From NCBI GenBank assembly GCA_031292175.1, contig JARLHQ010000003.1:1-64000 (forward strand): DNA of 64,000 nt, read 5' to 3'. Source of the DNA: Humidesulfovibrio sp. GTDB lineage: Bacteria > Desulfobacterota > Desulfovibrionia > Desulfovibrionales > Desulfovibrionaceae. The translations under genes were made by a program, and so were the position numbers. The notes below the pieces were generated by a model. That model worked only from the letters and a program-made list of their open reading frames with translations. It was not told the DNA's origin and did not search any database. This document shows positions 37,101-46,395 of this stretch, one piece after another; the first letter of the stretch is position 1; every line of letters begins with the position of its first letter.

Positions 37101-37278
37101 CGAGGTGCGCGACGATGGGCCGGGCCTGCCCGAGGGCCTGGTCCCAGAGCGGGCCAACAGCCTGGGCCTGAAGCTCATGTTCGGCCTGGTGCGCAACCAG
37201 CTGGGCGGCGAGCTGAACCTTGTGAGCCAGCCCAGCGGGGTCTGTGTCAGCATCCGTTTCCGGCCCCATACGGCCTAA
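34150..37278 (+). CDS. Multi-PAS/GAF sensor histidine kinase (HisKA_2/HWE-like)
   Basis: The 1042-residue cytoplasmic kinase has no clear membrane helix. In order: PAS1 (about 30-150), PAS2 (160-275), PAS3 (285-405), a GAF-like region (410-540), PAS4 (550-660), a second GAF-like region (675-810), then the phosphoacceptor domain with EVHHRVKNNLQ (His843/His844) and an HATPase domain with NEVLANVFKHG and DDGPGLPEG. Short HisKA_2 kinases of this kind usually pair with a response regulator. PAS1 and PAS2 are strikingly alike (both carry APAWREQV and AELAQG-type segments), suggesting a tandem duplication. ATG 34150 has GGAAGGG upstream; the frame extends further upstream but without support. Its stop overlaps a short downstream frame as TAATG. 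Confidence 0.85.
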   Translation: MSTSADRLKRRRRPRKAPLPVSDRGEARLRVLADNSRDIFFSLLFPEGRYEYISPVVETLFGFPPQDFYKDPLTVLRCIAPAWREQVQTWMEELAQGQMAEEYEFQVIDKAGRLRWLRQRQILVPLQQGRAWRVQGLATEVTGSRREEEALRESEKRYRTLAEGWNEQVLLRVNLRSNTMEYISPGIERITGRPPEDFYSHPVPLLGSIAPAWREQVLAWMAELAQGFVRPEYEYEVLHTNGQRRWVNQRGVILRDAEARPAVAQFVLFDVTERRSLEDALRETNRRYALLSDNLVDIIWAMDDALRWTYLSPSAEAFLGIPVDRLLLRTLEETFNAASLERVQEALEYWNQGDTLSKGKTPLLLTLDIYDVHGGLVPVEVLARPIRDAGDRITGYCGTARDIRSRKRLERVEAGLSRLAKGLLECEDLAQTQVLAAACAESLTDASLVLAARRDPESGQMLGADALPLPDHLADNLADNLACNRPGKAISLAVLHAGEEVGRIIALGIAPENVPEARLLLERVASLFALAVARIHAEGALRKSERMARMLLESMHEGVLALDRDQRTIFANEHLAGMLGYSVRELMALRPEDVLDQRQCQLAQEHMQERRLGLAGSADYELRRKDGTLLPVHISASPILDESGGFEGLVCTAVDLSERKHMESELRRNQARFEALFELSRLTSATEAQMADFTLREALRLTGSTAGVLFFVNASRETLLPMAWSGEKNSASLRSFATVGNTPWAMVHAMRHPLVLNDFSVFTHQIPPGHLSVERFLGVPALDADRPAAILGLTGKDQDYTSDDSMQVALLMDGMWRIVRGSRDQERIRASLREKEALLREVHHRVKNNLQIVSSLLDMAGRRLPEAETRRSMEEVRAKVLAMSLVHAQLHGEGAAGDGPGPGIDLERYVQALFRQLREIYSGGMELSLMVLLDELVLGLEQAAPLGLALNEVLANVFKHGRREGQPGRVYLRAWREDDGHVCIEVRDDGPGLPEGLVPERANSLGLKLMFGLVRNQLGGELNLVSQPSGVCVSIRFRPHTA

Positions 37279-37340
37279 TGACAAATCGCCGGGTGCTGGA
37301 GGCCGCAGGTTCCGCCCGTGTCCTGGTTGCGGAAGAATAG
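37278..37340 (+). pseudogene. Apparent 20-codon remnant of a response regulator
   Basis: An ATG overlaps the kinase stop as TAATG, the usual sign of translational coupling. It opens a 20-codon frame ending ARVLVAEE before a TAG. ARVLVAED-type sequence is the first strand and acidic pair of receiver domains, and a HisKA_2 kinase is expected to be followed by such a regulator. No other receiver motif occurs downstream, so most of the gene seems deleted. It could instead be a chance match; the evidence rests on position, coupling and the eight-residue motif. Confidence 0.4.
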
Positions 37341-37438
37341 CGACACGGCAATTGCGCGGCGACAGGCTCTTGCGAAGCACCCTTGAGCCGCATGGCGAAT
37401 TGTGCGAGAGTGCGGCCACTTCACCTGTAGGGGCCACC

Positions 37439-38653
37439 ATGCGCGAAATCATCCTCATCCACGCCACGGGCGAAGACCGTCCCGGCATCACCTCGATGCT
37501 TACCGGTGTTCTGGCCGCCTGCGGCGTGGACATCCTGGACATCGGCCAAGTGGTCATTCACGACCACCTCACCCTGGGCATGCTGGTGGCCCTGCCCGAT
37601 GAATCCCAGGCCGCGCCGGTGCTGAAGGACCTGCTCTTCAAGGCCCACGAACTGGGCATCACGCTCAAGCTCACGCCCATCGGCCCGGAACGCTATGAGA
37701 CCTGGGTGTCTGTGCAGGGCCGGCCCCGGCACATCGTCACCCTGCTGGCCCGCAGGCTGGAGGCGGAGCATATCTCCCGCATCACCGGCGCCCTGGCCGG
37801 ACACGGGCTGAACATCGACATCATCAACCGCCTCTCGGGCCGCGTCTCCCTGGCCGATCCGGGCGAGGCGCGCCCGGCCTGCGTGGAGTTTTCCGTGCGC
37901 GGCACGGCCACGGACTGGACGGCCATCCGCAAGGAGTTCATGGACATCTCCGCCGAAATGGGCGTGGACGTGGCCCTGCAGGAGGACAATGTGTTCCGCC
38001 GCAACCGCAGGCTGGTGGCCTTCGACATGGACTCCACGCTCATCCAGGTGGAGGTCATCGACGAGCTGGCCAAGCGCTGCGGCGTGGGCGACCAGGTGAG
38101 CGCCATCACCGCCGGGGCCATGCGCGGCGAGTACGACTTCAAGGAAAGCCTGCGCCGCCGCCTGTCCCTGCTCAAGGGCCTGGACGCGAGCGTGCTCGAG
38201 GAGGTGGCCCAGAACCTGCCCCTGACCGAGGGCGCGGAGCGGCTCATCGCCAACCTGAAGCGCCTGGGCTTCAAAATCGCCATCATCTCCGGCGGCTTCA
38301 CCTACTTCGGCGAGCGGTTGAAGCAGCTTCTGGGCATCGACTACGTCTACGCCAACAAGCTGGAGATCAAGGACGGCCGACTCACGGGCCGGGTTGTCGG
38401 TCCCATCGTGGACGGCGCGCGCAAGGCCGAGCTTCTGCGCCGCCTGGCCGAGCGCGAGGGCATCGACCTGCAGCAGGTGGCCGCCGTGGGCGACGGCGCC
38501 AACGACCTGCCCATGCTTGGCCTGGCCGGCCTGGGCATCGCCTTTCACGCCAAGCCCAAGGTCAAGGCCGGGGCACGCCAGAGCATCTCCACCCTCGGCC
38601 TCGACGCCATCCTCTACCTCATCGGCTTCCGCGAACGCGAAACCCTCGGCTAG
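37439..38653 (+). CDS. serB: Phosphoserine phosphatase with two ACT-like domains
   Basis: The 404-residue protein has two N-terminal ACT-like domains (about 1-85 and 90-180), then a HAD phosphatase with motif I DMDST (Asp196 and Asp198), motif II SGGFTYFGERL and motif III GDGANDLPML. It catalyses the last step of serine synthesis, with possible serine feedback through ACT. GGGCCACC precedes the ATG; no strong ribosome site is visible. It is separated from the kinase by 160 bases that contain only the regulator remnant. Confidence 0.95.
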   Translation: MREIILIHATGEDRPGITSMLTGVLAACGVDILDIGQVVIHDHLTLGMLVALPDESQAAPVLKDLLFKAHELGITLKLTPIGPERYETWVSVQGRPRHIVTLLARRLEAEHISRITGALAGHGLNIDIINRLSGRVSLADPGEARPACVEFSVRGTATDWTAIRKEFMDISAEMGVDVALQEDNVFRRNRRLVAFDMDSTLIQVEVIDELAKRCGVGDQVSAITAGAMRGEYDFKESLRRRLSLLKGLDASVLEEVAQNLPLTEGAERLIANLKRLGFKIAIISGGFTYFGERLKQLLGIDYVYANKLEIKDGRLTGRVVGPIVDGARKAELLRRLAEREGIDLQQVAAVGDGANDLPMLGLAGLGIAFHAKPKVKAGARQSISTLGLDAILYLIGFRERETLG

Positions 38654-38673
38654 CGCGGCCCCCGGTCGCAACA

Positions 38674-38700
38674 AAGGCCGTAGCGGACGCCCCTTTTTTT
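38674..38700 (+). terminator. Possible terminator after serB
   Basis: A weak GGC/GCC-based hairpin with AAAG/CTTT flanks leads into a run of eight T (38692-38699). The stem is imperfect, so confidence is low. Confidence 0.4.
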
Positions 38701-38839
38701 GCGCCCGATAGATATCGCCTATGCCCTCCTAAATTTATTCGCCAATTACTACGTATGTTTGCCTTGCCGGCCTGGATCGCCTATCGGAATGAAATGCTTT
38801 CTTTCATCCTATGATCCAAGCACAGGGAGAACACACGGC

Positions 38840-40879
38840 ATGAACGGACTTCGGAATGTGCAGCTCCGCACAAAACTCTTGATCAGCTTCCTGCTCGTCT
38901 CTCTGCTCACCCTATTCGTGGGCTTTGTCGGCTCCAGCAAGATCAACGACGTCAAGAACAACGACAGGCGGCTCTACGAGGAGGTCACAGTGCCCCTCAC
39001 GCAGGTCGCCGACGTCGCCACGGCCTTTCAGCGCATGCGCGTCAATGCCGTGGTGGCCGTCAACCACCGCGACGAGGCCGAATTGGCGGAAGCCGTTTCA
39101 AGCATCCAGCAACACCGCACCACTGTCCGGGACGCCCTGCTACGCTTCGACAAGACACCGCTCACGAATGAGGAGCGCCAAGCCTACAACAACTTGCTCT
39201 CCGTGCAGGAGGAATACCGGGGGAGCCTCAATACGGTGCTGGCATACGCCCAGGCCGACAAGAAGGACGAGGCCTTGAAGCTGCTGCAGGGCGACGCCCG
39301 TGCGACAGCCCGCCGGTACCAGGACGCCATCGACAAGCTCCAGGACGCCATGACCGGGAACGCCCAGGCCACGTCGCTGCAAAATCAGCGGGAGGCGCAG
39401 TCCGCCACCACGATGATGTACGCGGCCATGGCCTTCGGCTTCCTCGCTTCCGTCGTGCTGGGGCTCCTGCTCACGCGCGATGTCATGGCCCAGCTGGGCG
39501 AAGACCCGGGCTACCTGCACGAAGTGGCCAAGAAGCTCTCCGGCGGCGACCTGGACGGGCCTTTCCGCCCGCACAAGACGGAGGGCAGCGTGTACGCCTT
39601 GATGCTCGGCATCGTGCACAGCATGCGCAAGCAGCTGGCTTTTTCCGAGGGTGTCATGCAGGGCGTGGCCGCGCCCTTCTCCGTCTTTTCGCCCCAGGAC
39701 ACGACGCTTTTTACCAACCAGGCAATGCTGAACCTCATGGAGATCTCAGGCAAGCCGGAGGACTATCTCGGCAAGCAGTCCGGAGAATACATTTACGGCG
39801 TCAAGGGCAAGGAGACCCTCTCCACACGCGCCCTGCGGGAAAAGAGACCCCTGTTCGCCGAGGCCAACGTGGAGGCCCGGTCGGGCCAGACGAAGCACGT
39901 CTCCGTCTCCTCGGCCCCTTTCTTTGACGAAAGGGGCGAGATGCTGGGCACCGTATCCATCTGGCTCGACCAGACCTCGGCCATCCAGGCCAAGCACGCC
40001 GCCGAGCGTTCGGCCGAAGGCATGCTGCAGGCCGCACAGCAGTTGGAAAAGGTCGTTGAGGTGGTGAGCAGCGCCAGCGAGGAGCTCTCCGCCCAGGTGG
40101 AGCAGTCCAGCCGGGGCACGGAGGTCCAGTCTTCCCGCGTGGCCGAGACCGCCACGGCCATGGAGCAGATGAACGCCACGGTGCTTGAGGTGGCGAAGAA
40201 CGCCTCCCAGGCGGCGGAATCCTCCGCCACGGCCAAAGACAAGGCCGCCGCGGGCGCCCAGATCGTGTCCCAGGTGGTGCAAGGCATCAACACCATGCAG
40301 ACCGTGTCCCAGGCCATGAAAGAGGACATGAGCGCGCTTGGCAAGCAGGCTGACGGCATTGGGGCGATCATGAGCGTCATCTCCGATATCGCCGACCAGA
40401 CGAACCTGCTGGCGCTCAACGCGGCCATCGAAGCGGCACGCGCGGGAGACGCCGGGCGCGGTTTCGCCGTGGTGGCCGACGAGGTGCGCAAACTGGCGGA
40501 AAAGACCATGGCCGCGACCCAGGAGGTCGGCGAGGCCATCGGCGGCATCCAGAATGGGGCCAAGAAGAACCTGGAGAACGTTGCGCGCGCTGCGGCGACC
40601 ATCGAGCAGGCCACGGACCTGGCACACCAGAGCGGCGAGGCTCTGCACGAAATCGTCCGCCTGGTGGAGATCTCCACGGACCAGGTGCGCTCCATCGCCG
40701 CTGCCAGCGAGGAGCAGAGCGCTGCCAGCGAGGAGATCAACCGCAGCATTGAGGAGATCAACCGCATCTCCAGCGAAACCGCCACGGCTATGAACCAGTC
40801 GGCTCAGGCCGTGGGCGAGCTCGCCAGCCAGGCCGGCAGCCTGCGCGGGCTTATCGACAACATGAAGTGCGGCGTATAA
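38840..40879 (+). CDS. Methyl-accepting chemotaxis protein with cytoplasmic PAS domain
   Basis: The 679-residue receptor has membrane helix 1 (12-31), a periplasmic four-helix-bundle domain (32-190), membrane helix 2 (192-212), a degenerate HAMP-like segment (213-265), a PAS domain (268-380), and a long coiled signalling domain whose tip is [20 protein letters not shown]. It senses a ligand or redox state and controls CheA. Start ATG with AGGGAGA upstream. The direct repeat ATCGCCTAT (38714-38722, 38776-38784) lies in its 186-base upstream gap. No cheW or cheA is next to it. Confidence 0.9.
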   Translation: MNGLRNVQLRTKLLISFLLVSLLTLFVGFVGSSKINDVKNNDRRLYEEVTVPLTQVADVATAFQRMRVNAVVAVNHRDEAELAEAVSSIQQHRTTVRDALLRFDKTPLTNEERQAYNNLLSVQEEYRGSLNTVLAYAQADKKDEALKLLQGDARATARRYQDAIDKLQDAMTGNAQATSLQNQREAQSATTMMYAAMAFGFLASVVLGLLLTRDVMAQLGEDPGYLHEVAKKLSGGDLDGPFRPHKTEGSVYALMLGIVHSMRKQLAFSEGVMQGVAAPFSVFSPQDTTLFTNQAMLNLMEISGKPEDYLGKQSGEYIYGVKGKETLSTRALREKRPLFAEANVEARSGQTKHVSVSSAPFFDERGEMLGTVSIWLDQTSAIQAKHAAERSAEGMLQAAQQLEKVVEVVSSASEELSAQVEQSSRGTEVQSSRVAETATAMEQMNATVLEVAKNASQAAESSATAKDKAAAGAQIVSQVVQGINTMQTVSQAMKEDMSALGKQADGIGAIMSVISDIADQTNLLALNAAIEAARAGDAGRGFAVVADEVRKLAEKTMAATQEVGEAIGGIQNGAKKNLENVARAAATIEQATDLAHQSGEALHEIVRLVEISTDQVRSIAAASEEQSAASEEINRSIEEINRISSETATAMNQSAQAVGELASQAGSLRGLIDNMKCGV

Positions 40880-40899
40880 GCCTCCCGGCCGCGCCAATG

Positions 40900-40931
40900 A
40901 AAAAGGCCGGGCGTTTGCCCGGCCTTTTTTT
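40900..40931. terminator. Bidirectional terminator between the chemoreceptor and tpx genes
   Basis: AAAAAGGCCGGGC pairs with GCCCGGCCTTTTTTT around a GTTT loop. A-run and T-run flank the stem, so it works in both directions for the convergent genes. Confidence 0.95.
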
Positions 40932-40961
40932 GTTGGCAAAAACAGTGGAGGATGGCCCGCG

Positions 40962-41480
<519 letters not shown>

Positions 41481-41597
41481 GACGGTCCTCCGGTTCAATC
41501 TTGAGGATGAATAATTAAAAGCATACCCCTGCCCGTGGGGAAAGGGAAGAGGTCCGAGCTACACCGGGGCAAGACTACGTAGCGCGGAACGTCGCTC

Positions 41598-42446
41598 TCA
41601 GTTCTTCGGCGCGGGCTGGCAGCGCGGGCAATAGGTGCTGGTGCGCCCCGCCACGCGCATGACGCACATGGTTTCGCCACAGGCCAGACAAGCCTGCCCG
41701 CCCCGGCCATAGGCCCGGAAATGATTCTGAAAGGCCCCGGCATGGCCGTGCGCGTCGCGGTAGTCGCGGATGGAGCTGCCGTTCTCGGCGATGGCCTGGG
41801 TGAGCACAGCCTGGATGGCGGTGAAAAGCGCGTCGCGCTTGTCGGGCGGAATTTGCCCCGCCGAGGTGTCCGGCCGGATGCCCGCGCGGAAGAGCGCTTC
41901 GTCGGCGTAGATGTTGCCGATGCCCGCCACGACGCTCTGGTCGAGCAACAGGGCCTTGACGCGCGCCCTGCCCTGGCCCAGGCGCGCGCGGAACTCGTCG
42001 GCGGCCATGGTCAGCGGCTCCGGCCCCAGGCTGGCGTAAAACGGCCAGGAGGCGATATCCGCGCTTCCGCCAACGGGAAAGGCGTGCATGGAGCCAAAGC
42101 GCCGCAGATCGGCGAAGGCCAGGCGTTGCCCGCCGGACAAGTGCAGCACCGCGCGGGTGCGGTCCGTCTCCATGCCTGGCGCGAGCACGAACACCCGTCC
42201 GGTCATGCGCAGGTGCACGGCGATGCGCGCGCCGCCGTCGCCGCCGAGCGGGGAAAGATCCAACAGCAGCAGTTTGGCGCGCCGCCCCACGGACTCAATG
42301 CGCCGACCGGTGACCAGGGCCTGGAACCCTGCCGGATCTGGGAATAGCGCAACGGGGTCCCGCACCTCCACGCGCAGAATCTCGCGTCCGGTCGCCTCCG
42401 CACCCAGGGTGCGGGCGATGGTTTCAACCTCGGGCAATTCTGGCAC
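41598..42446 (-). CDS. mutM: Formamidopyrimidine-DNA glycosylase
   Basis: The 282-residue enzyme removes oxidised purines. After the initiator, Pro-Glu-Leu-Pro-Glu is the catalytic N-terminus (PELPEVET); the GIGNIYADEALF helix-turn-helix region and the C-terminal zinc finger (CLAC...CPRC) are complete. The start is a GTG with AGGGA upstream, two bases after the ChaN-PDZ gene's stop, so the two are co-transcribed. No frameshift or missing residue is seen. Confidence 0.95.
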   Translation of the reverse strand: MPELPEVETIARTLGAEATGREILRVEVRDPVALFPDPAGFQALVTGRRIESVGRRAKLLLLDLSPLGGDGGARIAVHLRMTGRVFVLAPGMETDRTRAVLHLSGGQRLAFADLRRFGSMHAFPVGGSADIASWPFYASLGPEPLTMAADEFRARLGQGRARVKALLLDQSVVAGIGNIYADEALFRAGIRPDTSAGQIPPDKRDALFTAIQAVLTQAIAENGSSIRDYRDAHGHAGAFQNHFRAYGRGGQACLACGETMCVMRVAGRTSTYCPRCQPAPKN

Positions 42447-42448
42447 GG

Positions 42449-43780
42449 CTATTCCCTCACGTCCGGCGCCTTGCCGGAGGCGGCGCCAGGAGCTGTTGTT
42501 TGCGCACCGCCCGGCTTCGCAGCGGCCTTCCGCTGCCCGAGGGGTCCCAGGTCCACGGTATAACACGCGTCGCCCCGGCGGATGATGAGCACCAGATTCC
42601 GCCTTGCATTGTAGGCGTCGCTGCCGGCCAGGTGCAGGGTGACAAGCGAACGCATGCGGTAGCCGCCCGCGCGCGTGAGCACGTCCCCGGGGCGCAGACC
42701 CGCAGCCTCGGCCCGGGAGCCGCGCTCCACCCGGGTCACCACGACCACGGGCTCTCCGCCCAAGGGGCGGTCCTCCAGGGTCATGCCCATGCGGCTCTCG
42801 AAGCTGATGGGACAGTAAACGCGCACCTGGGCGTCCTCGCGGTCGAACTCGTCGCCACGCCAGGGCGAGACAAGCAGGATCTCCGCGCCGGGATCCAGCA
42901 CGCGGATGCGCCTGGCGATGCCCAGACCGCCCTCCACGTGGGCCGCACCGGCCAGCACCGCAACCTGCCGGCCCGTGGTCTTGCGCAGTCGTACGGCCTG
43001 TTCGGCCATGGCCGAATCCCACACGCTCTGGATGAGCTGAAAACGCGCCAATTGGCGCGGGTCGTCGAGGCCTTGCGCGGTGGCCGTCCCCTTGGGGTGC
43101 CCGGCCATGGCCTCGCGCAGAAACTCCAGCTGCTCCGGCGCGGGTGGAATAATTTTCGCCGGCAGCTGGGCACGGTCCTCGGCAGAGAGTGCGGCCACGG
43201 GGTCGGACGCCGTGGCGTTGTCCACGGCTGCGGCGGAGAGCCTGCGGATGACCTCGGGGGACACGTTCAGACCCGCCACGGGCAGCTTCCACTCGCGCAG
43301 GGCCAAAAAGATGGGCAGATAGCGCGCAAACGGATGCCCCCAGGTGCGGGCCCAGTCGAGCCGTGCCTCCAGATCCTGCGGCGCGATCTTGCCCGCCATG
43401 AACTCTTGCAGCACGGCGGAATTCTTCGCCGGGACCATCTCCAGCCCCACGGCCAAGCCCTTGCCGCCCCGGCTATGGGCCAACAGTGTCAGGAAGCGCT
43501 GCTCAGCCTCATGGTCGCAGGCGTTGCCGTGGACCTCGCCGATGAGCACGTAAGCGGAGTTTTGCGCACGGTCCAGAAAGCCCTCACCCGAGAGCGGGTC
43601 ACCACCATCCGTAAGCAGCTCGCCCGGGGCAGGCAGAAAACTTATGGCCATGGGCTGGTCCAGGGGCGCGGACCGGGCGCAGGCGGACGACAGCAGGAAG
43701 AACAGCGCCAGGGTCCAAAAGGCCGCGCCCCGGCCTCTTCGAAAAGGGGCCAGGGCGCGGAAAAGGAGCACGGAAGGCAT
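42449..43780 (-). CDS. ChaN-like (Tiki-superfamily) protein fused to a PDZ domain
   Basis: The 443-residue exported protein has an N-terminal hydrophobic segment (about 15-33) with SSAC as a possible but imperfect lipobox. Residues 50-310 form a ChaN/haem-binding-uptake domain: IGEVHGNACDHEAEQRFL, GLEMVPAKN, and AAHVEGGLGIARRI. Residues 320-410 form a PDZ-like domain (PLGGEPVVVVTRVERGSRAEAAGLRPGDVL). ChaN has been linked to haem or iron acquisition. The PDZ part suggests binding to other proteins. The start lacks a strong ribosome site and a Met further upstream is possible. It overlaps nothing; mutM follows two bases on. Confidence 0.75.
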   Translation of the reverse strand: MPSVLLFRALAPFRRGRGAAFWTLALFFLLSSACARSAPLDQPMAISFLPAPGELLTDGGDPLSGEGFLDRAQNSAYVLIGEVHGNACDHEAEQRFLTLLAHSRGGKGLAVGLEMVPAKNSAVLQEFMAGKIAPQDLEARLDWARTWGHPFARYLPIFLALREWKLPVAGLNVSPEVIRRLSAAAVDNATASDPVAALSAEDRAQLPAKIIPPAPEQLEFLREAMAGHPKGTATAQGLDDPRQLARFQLIQSVWDSAMAEQAVRLRKTTGRQVAVLAGAAHVEGGLGIARRIRVLDPGAEILLVSPWRGDEFDREDAQVRVYCPISFESRMGMTLEDRPLGGEPVVVVTRVERGSRAEAAGLRPGDVLTRAGGYRMRSLVTLHLAGSDAYNARRNLVLIIRRGDACYTVDLGPLGQRKAAAKPGGAQTTAPGAASGKAPDVRE

Positions 43781-43799
43781 CAGGGTTCCCGGAAAAGGG

Positions 43800-45065
43800 C
43801 TAGTCCCAGGAGCGCTTGTCCTCGATGGGCCGGATCTGCGGAGGCAGGGTGCCGGGGGCGAGGATCTTGAGCGTGGGGCGCAGCTTGATCTTCTCGCGGA
43901 ACATGTGCAGCAGCTCATCCTCGCGCTTGAACGCGCCAGACTCAATGGACAGCACCATCTCGTCGATGCCGCCGGGATTGGTGACCTCGATCTGCCAGCG
44001 TTTGATCTCCTCAAAGCGGGCCATGACCTGCTCCACCTGATGCGGATACACGAACATCCCCTTGATGCGGGCGGTGGTGTCCACGCGGCCCACGATGTTG
44101 CCCAGGCGCGGGCTGGTACGGCCGCACTGGCAGGGCGCGCGGTCGATGTAGCCCAGGTCGCCCGTGGCCAGGCGGATGAGCGGGTAGGTCTTGTTGAAAG
44201 CCGTGACCACAATCTCGCCCACCTCGCCGTCCTTCAGCGGGATGCCGGTGTCCGGATGGCAGATCTCCACGAAGGCGCGGTTCGACAGGTGCAGGCCGCA
44301 CTTATGGAAGCACTCGTAGCCGATACAGCCCACGTCCGCAGTGCCGTAGCCCTGACGCATGACGCAGTCGAGCTTCTTCTCCAGGGTGGTGCGCATCTTC
44401 TCGGAGAATTTTTCACCCGTGACGAACGCCACCTCAAGGAACAGGTCCTTGCGCAGGGAAAGCCCGCTCTCCTCGGCCTTCTGGGCCAGGTGCAGCAGGT
44501 AGCTCGGCGTGCCGATGTAGCCGGTGACACGCAGCTTTTGCATGATCTCAAGCTGGGAACTGGTGTTGCCCGGACCGGCGGGGATCACCGCGCAGCCGAG
44601 GTTTTTCAGTGGCTCTTCGAACATCAGGCCCGCCGGGGCCATGTGGTACGGCAGGGTGATCTGGGCCACGTCGCCAGGACGGAAACCGACGGCGTAAAAG
44701 CCCTCGGTCCAGCCCCAGTAGTCCTCCAGGCGGTCCTCGGGATCAAAGATCGGGCCGGGGGACAGGAACACGCGGCGCAGTTCGCCGAGGTCCTTGGTCA
44801 GCAGGCCGCCCAGGCGCGGGCCCATGCTCTGCAGAAAGATGAGCTCCTTCTTCTTCAGGATGGGCACATGCTTGAGGTCGGCCAAGGCCTTGAACTTGTC
44901 CACGTTGAACTGCGCGCGGTCGAAGCGCTTCTTCACGTCCTCGGAATAGCGGTAGGCGTAGGACAAGAGATCCTTGAGCTGGAGCTGATAATATTGGCGG
45001 CGCTCGGAATCGTCGAGCACCTCGCGACGGCTGTAAATGCCCTCGGTGCGGTCCTTGCGGGTCAT
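43800..45065 (-). CDS. Phenylacetate-CoA ligase-like AMP-forming enzyme
   Basis: The 421-residue protein belongs to the PaaK group of the adenylate-forming family: LPYHMAPAGLMFEEP, GYIGTPSYLLHLAQKAEE, QGYGTADVGCIGYEC and the C-terminal GRVDTTARIKGMFVYPHQVEQVM are typical. It would activate an aromatic acid to its CoA ester; substrates in Desulfovibrio are often aryl acetates made from amino acids. Indolepyruvate oxidoreductase genes often nearby in relatives are absent here. The ATG has AGGAGG upstream. ChaN-PDZ follows 19 bases downstream, and could share the transcript. Confidence 0.85.
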   Translation of the reverse strand: MTRKDRTEGIYSRREVLDDSERRQYYQLQLKDLLSYAYRYSEDVKKRFDRAQFNVDKFKALADLKHVPILKKKELIFLQSMGPRLGGLLTKDLGELRRVFLSPGPIFDPEDRLEDYWGWTEGFYAVGFRPGDVAQITLPYHMAPAGLMFEEPLKNLGCAVIPAGPGNTSSQLEIMQKLRVTGYIGTPSYLLHLAQKAEESGLSLRKDLFLEVAFVTGEKFSEKMRTTLEKKLDCVMRQGYGTADVGCIGYECFHKCGLHLSNRAFVEICHPDTGIPLKDGEVGEIVVTAFNKTYPLIRLATGDLGYIDRAPCQCGRTSPRLGNIVGRVDTTARIKGMFVYPHQVEQVMARFEEIKRWQIEVTNPGGIDEMVLSIESGAFKREDELLHMFREKIKLRPTLKILAPGTLPPQIRPIEDKRSWD

Positions 45066-45192
45066 GTACGGAATCCTCCTGAAAGATCTAGAAAAATACC
45101 CGGACGCTATTCGCCGAATAGCGCAGCATAACGCATGGAAAGCGGAATTGCAACATTTGTGGCACGTCGCGGCGCGGCCGACCGCTGGCGCG

Positions 45193-46002
45193 TCAGCCCG
45201 GCCAAAACAGCCAGACCACCGGGGCGAGGGCCAGCCGGTACCAGGCGAAAGGCCTCAGGCTGAAACGCGAGAGCAGGCTGATGAAGGTCCGCACCGCCGC
45301 CCAGCCCGCGAGGAAGGACACCACGAAGCCGATGGCCAGGATGCCAGCGTCCGTTGAGTCGAAAAGCCGCCAGTTCTTGAGCATATCGTAGCCTACGGCC
45401 GCGCACATCACCGGCACCGCGGCCAGGAAGGAGTATTCCGCCGCGGTCTTGCGGTCCATGTTCAGCAGCATGCCGCCCATGATGGTGGCCCCAGCGCGGG
45501 AGAAGCCCGGCCACAGCGCCAGGCACTGGAAGAAGCCGATACCCAGGGCCAGTCTGGGGCTCACGGAGTCGAGTCCGCCCACGAGCCGGACGCGGCTGCG
45601 CCTGGAGGCGCGGGCCTCCACAAAAAACATCATGAGCGCGCCGACCACAAAGGCCATGGCCACGGTGCGCGGGCCAAAGAGGTACGTCTTGATGGCATGG
45701 TGCAGGGCAAAGCCGATGCCCAGGGCTGGCAGCGAGGTAAGAAACAGAAGCCAGACGCCCCGCCGGCCGGAAAAGGGCCGCGCCGTGTCTGTCTTGAGCA
45801 GGCCCAGGAAACGCTCCCTGTAGAGCACCGCCACGGCCAGAATGGCGCCCAACTGGATGACGATCTCGAAGGTGTCGGCTTTGGGGCCCGTAAAGTTCAC
45901 GAGGTGCCCGGCCAAAATGAGGTGGCCGGTGCTGGAAACAGGCAGAAATTCGGTGAGGCCCTCCACGAGCCCCATCAGGACAGCGACATACCAGGGTGCC
46001 AT
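45193..46002 (-). CDS. uppP: Undecaprenyl-diphosphatase
   Basis: The 269-residue membrane protein recycles the C55 lipid carrier for peptidoglycan synthesis. It has about eight helices and the family motifs EGLTEFLPVSSTGHLIL (catalytic Glu and Ser region) and PGFSRAGATIMGG. AAGGAG precedes the ATG at 14 bases, a long spacing; other candidate starts are not visible. A 127-base gap with no gene separates it from the ligase gene, which reads the same way. Confidence 0.95.
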   Translation of the reverse strand: MAPWYVAVLMGLVEGLTEFLPVSSTGHLILAGHLVNFTGPKADTFEIVIQLGAILAVAVLYRERFLGLLKTDTARPFSGRRGVWLLFLTSLPALGIGFALHHAIKTYLFGPRTVAMAFVVGALMMFFVEARASRRSRVRLVGGLDSVSPRLALGIGFFQCLALWPGFSRAGATIMGGMLLNMDRKTAAEYSFLAAVPVMCAAVGYDMLKNWRLFDSTDAGILAIGFVVSFLAGWAAVRTFISLLSRFSLRPFAWYRLALAPVVWLFWPG

Positions 46003-46395
46003 GCGGGGAGGGTGCTCCTTAAGCGGGGGTGGTTGTGGTGTGAAAAAAGGTTGTGCGCCGTCGCCGGTTCACCCGGCTGGCTCCGGTCCGTTCTGCGATT
46101 GGACTTCGGGGCTCTTTGTTACGGCGCACTTTCTATGTTTTGTGCGAGGGGCGGCTCAATCCGCCAGATTTTTTTCGCTTTGCACACCGGCTTGCCCTCC
46201 CTCCTGTTCTTTGTTGTATCGTCACGAGCCTGCAGGCCCTTTCATGTTTAAGGTAAGCACTCCGTCGCAACTGTAAAGAGGGCGGCGGGCGGAACCTTCA
46301 CGCCAGGGCCGCTCCTTTTCGCTCCACAGCCGCACCGCGTCAAGCCTGCGCCATGCCCGGTTGACAATCCCGTCCACCCATCGCACCATGCGGGC
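46003..46395. other. 393-base gap with an orphan hairpin
   Basis: No protein gene is supported here. The GGCGG/CCGCC hairpin at 46150-46165 followed by AGATTTTTTT looks like a plus-strand intrinsic terminator with no gene upstream of it, so a small RNA cannot be excluded. Short open frames across the region have no ribosome sites. Confidence 0.4.
46150..46176 (+). terminator. Orphan intrinsic-terminator-like hairpin
   Basis: GGCGG (46150-46154) pairs with CCGCC (46161-46165) around CTCAAT, followed by AGATTTTTTT. The five-pair stem is short. No plus-strand gene precedes it. Confidence 0.45.

Noticed and set aside
38654-38839. Possible c-di-GMP riboswitch before the first chemoreceptor gene
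   Set aside because: The conserved core bases of GEMM-type riboswitches were not found; only short repeats are present.
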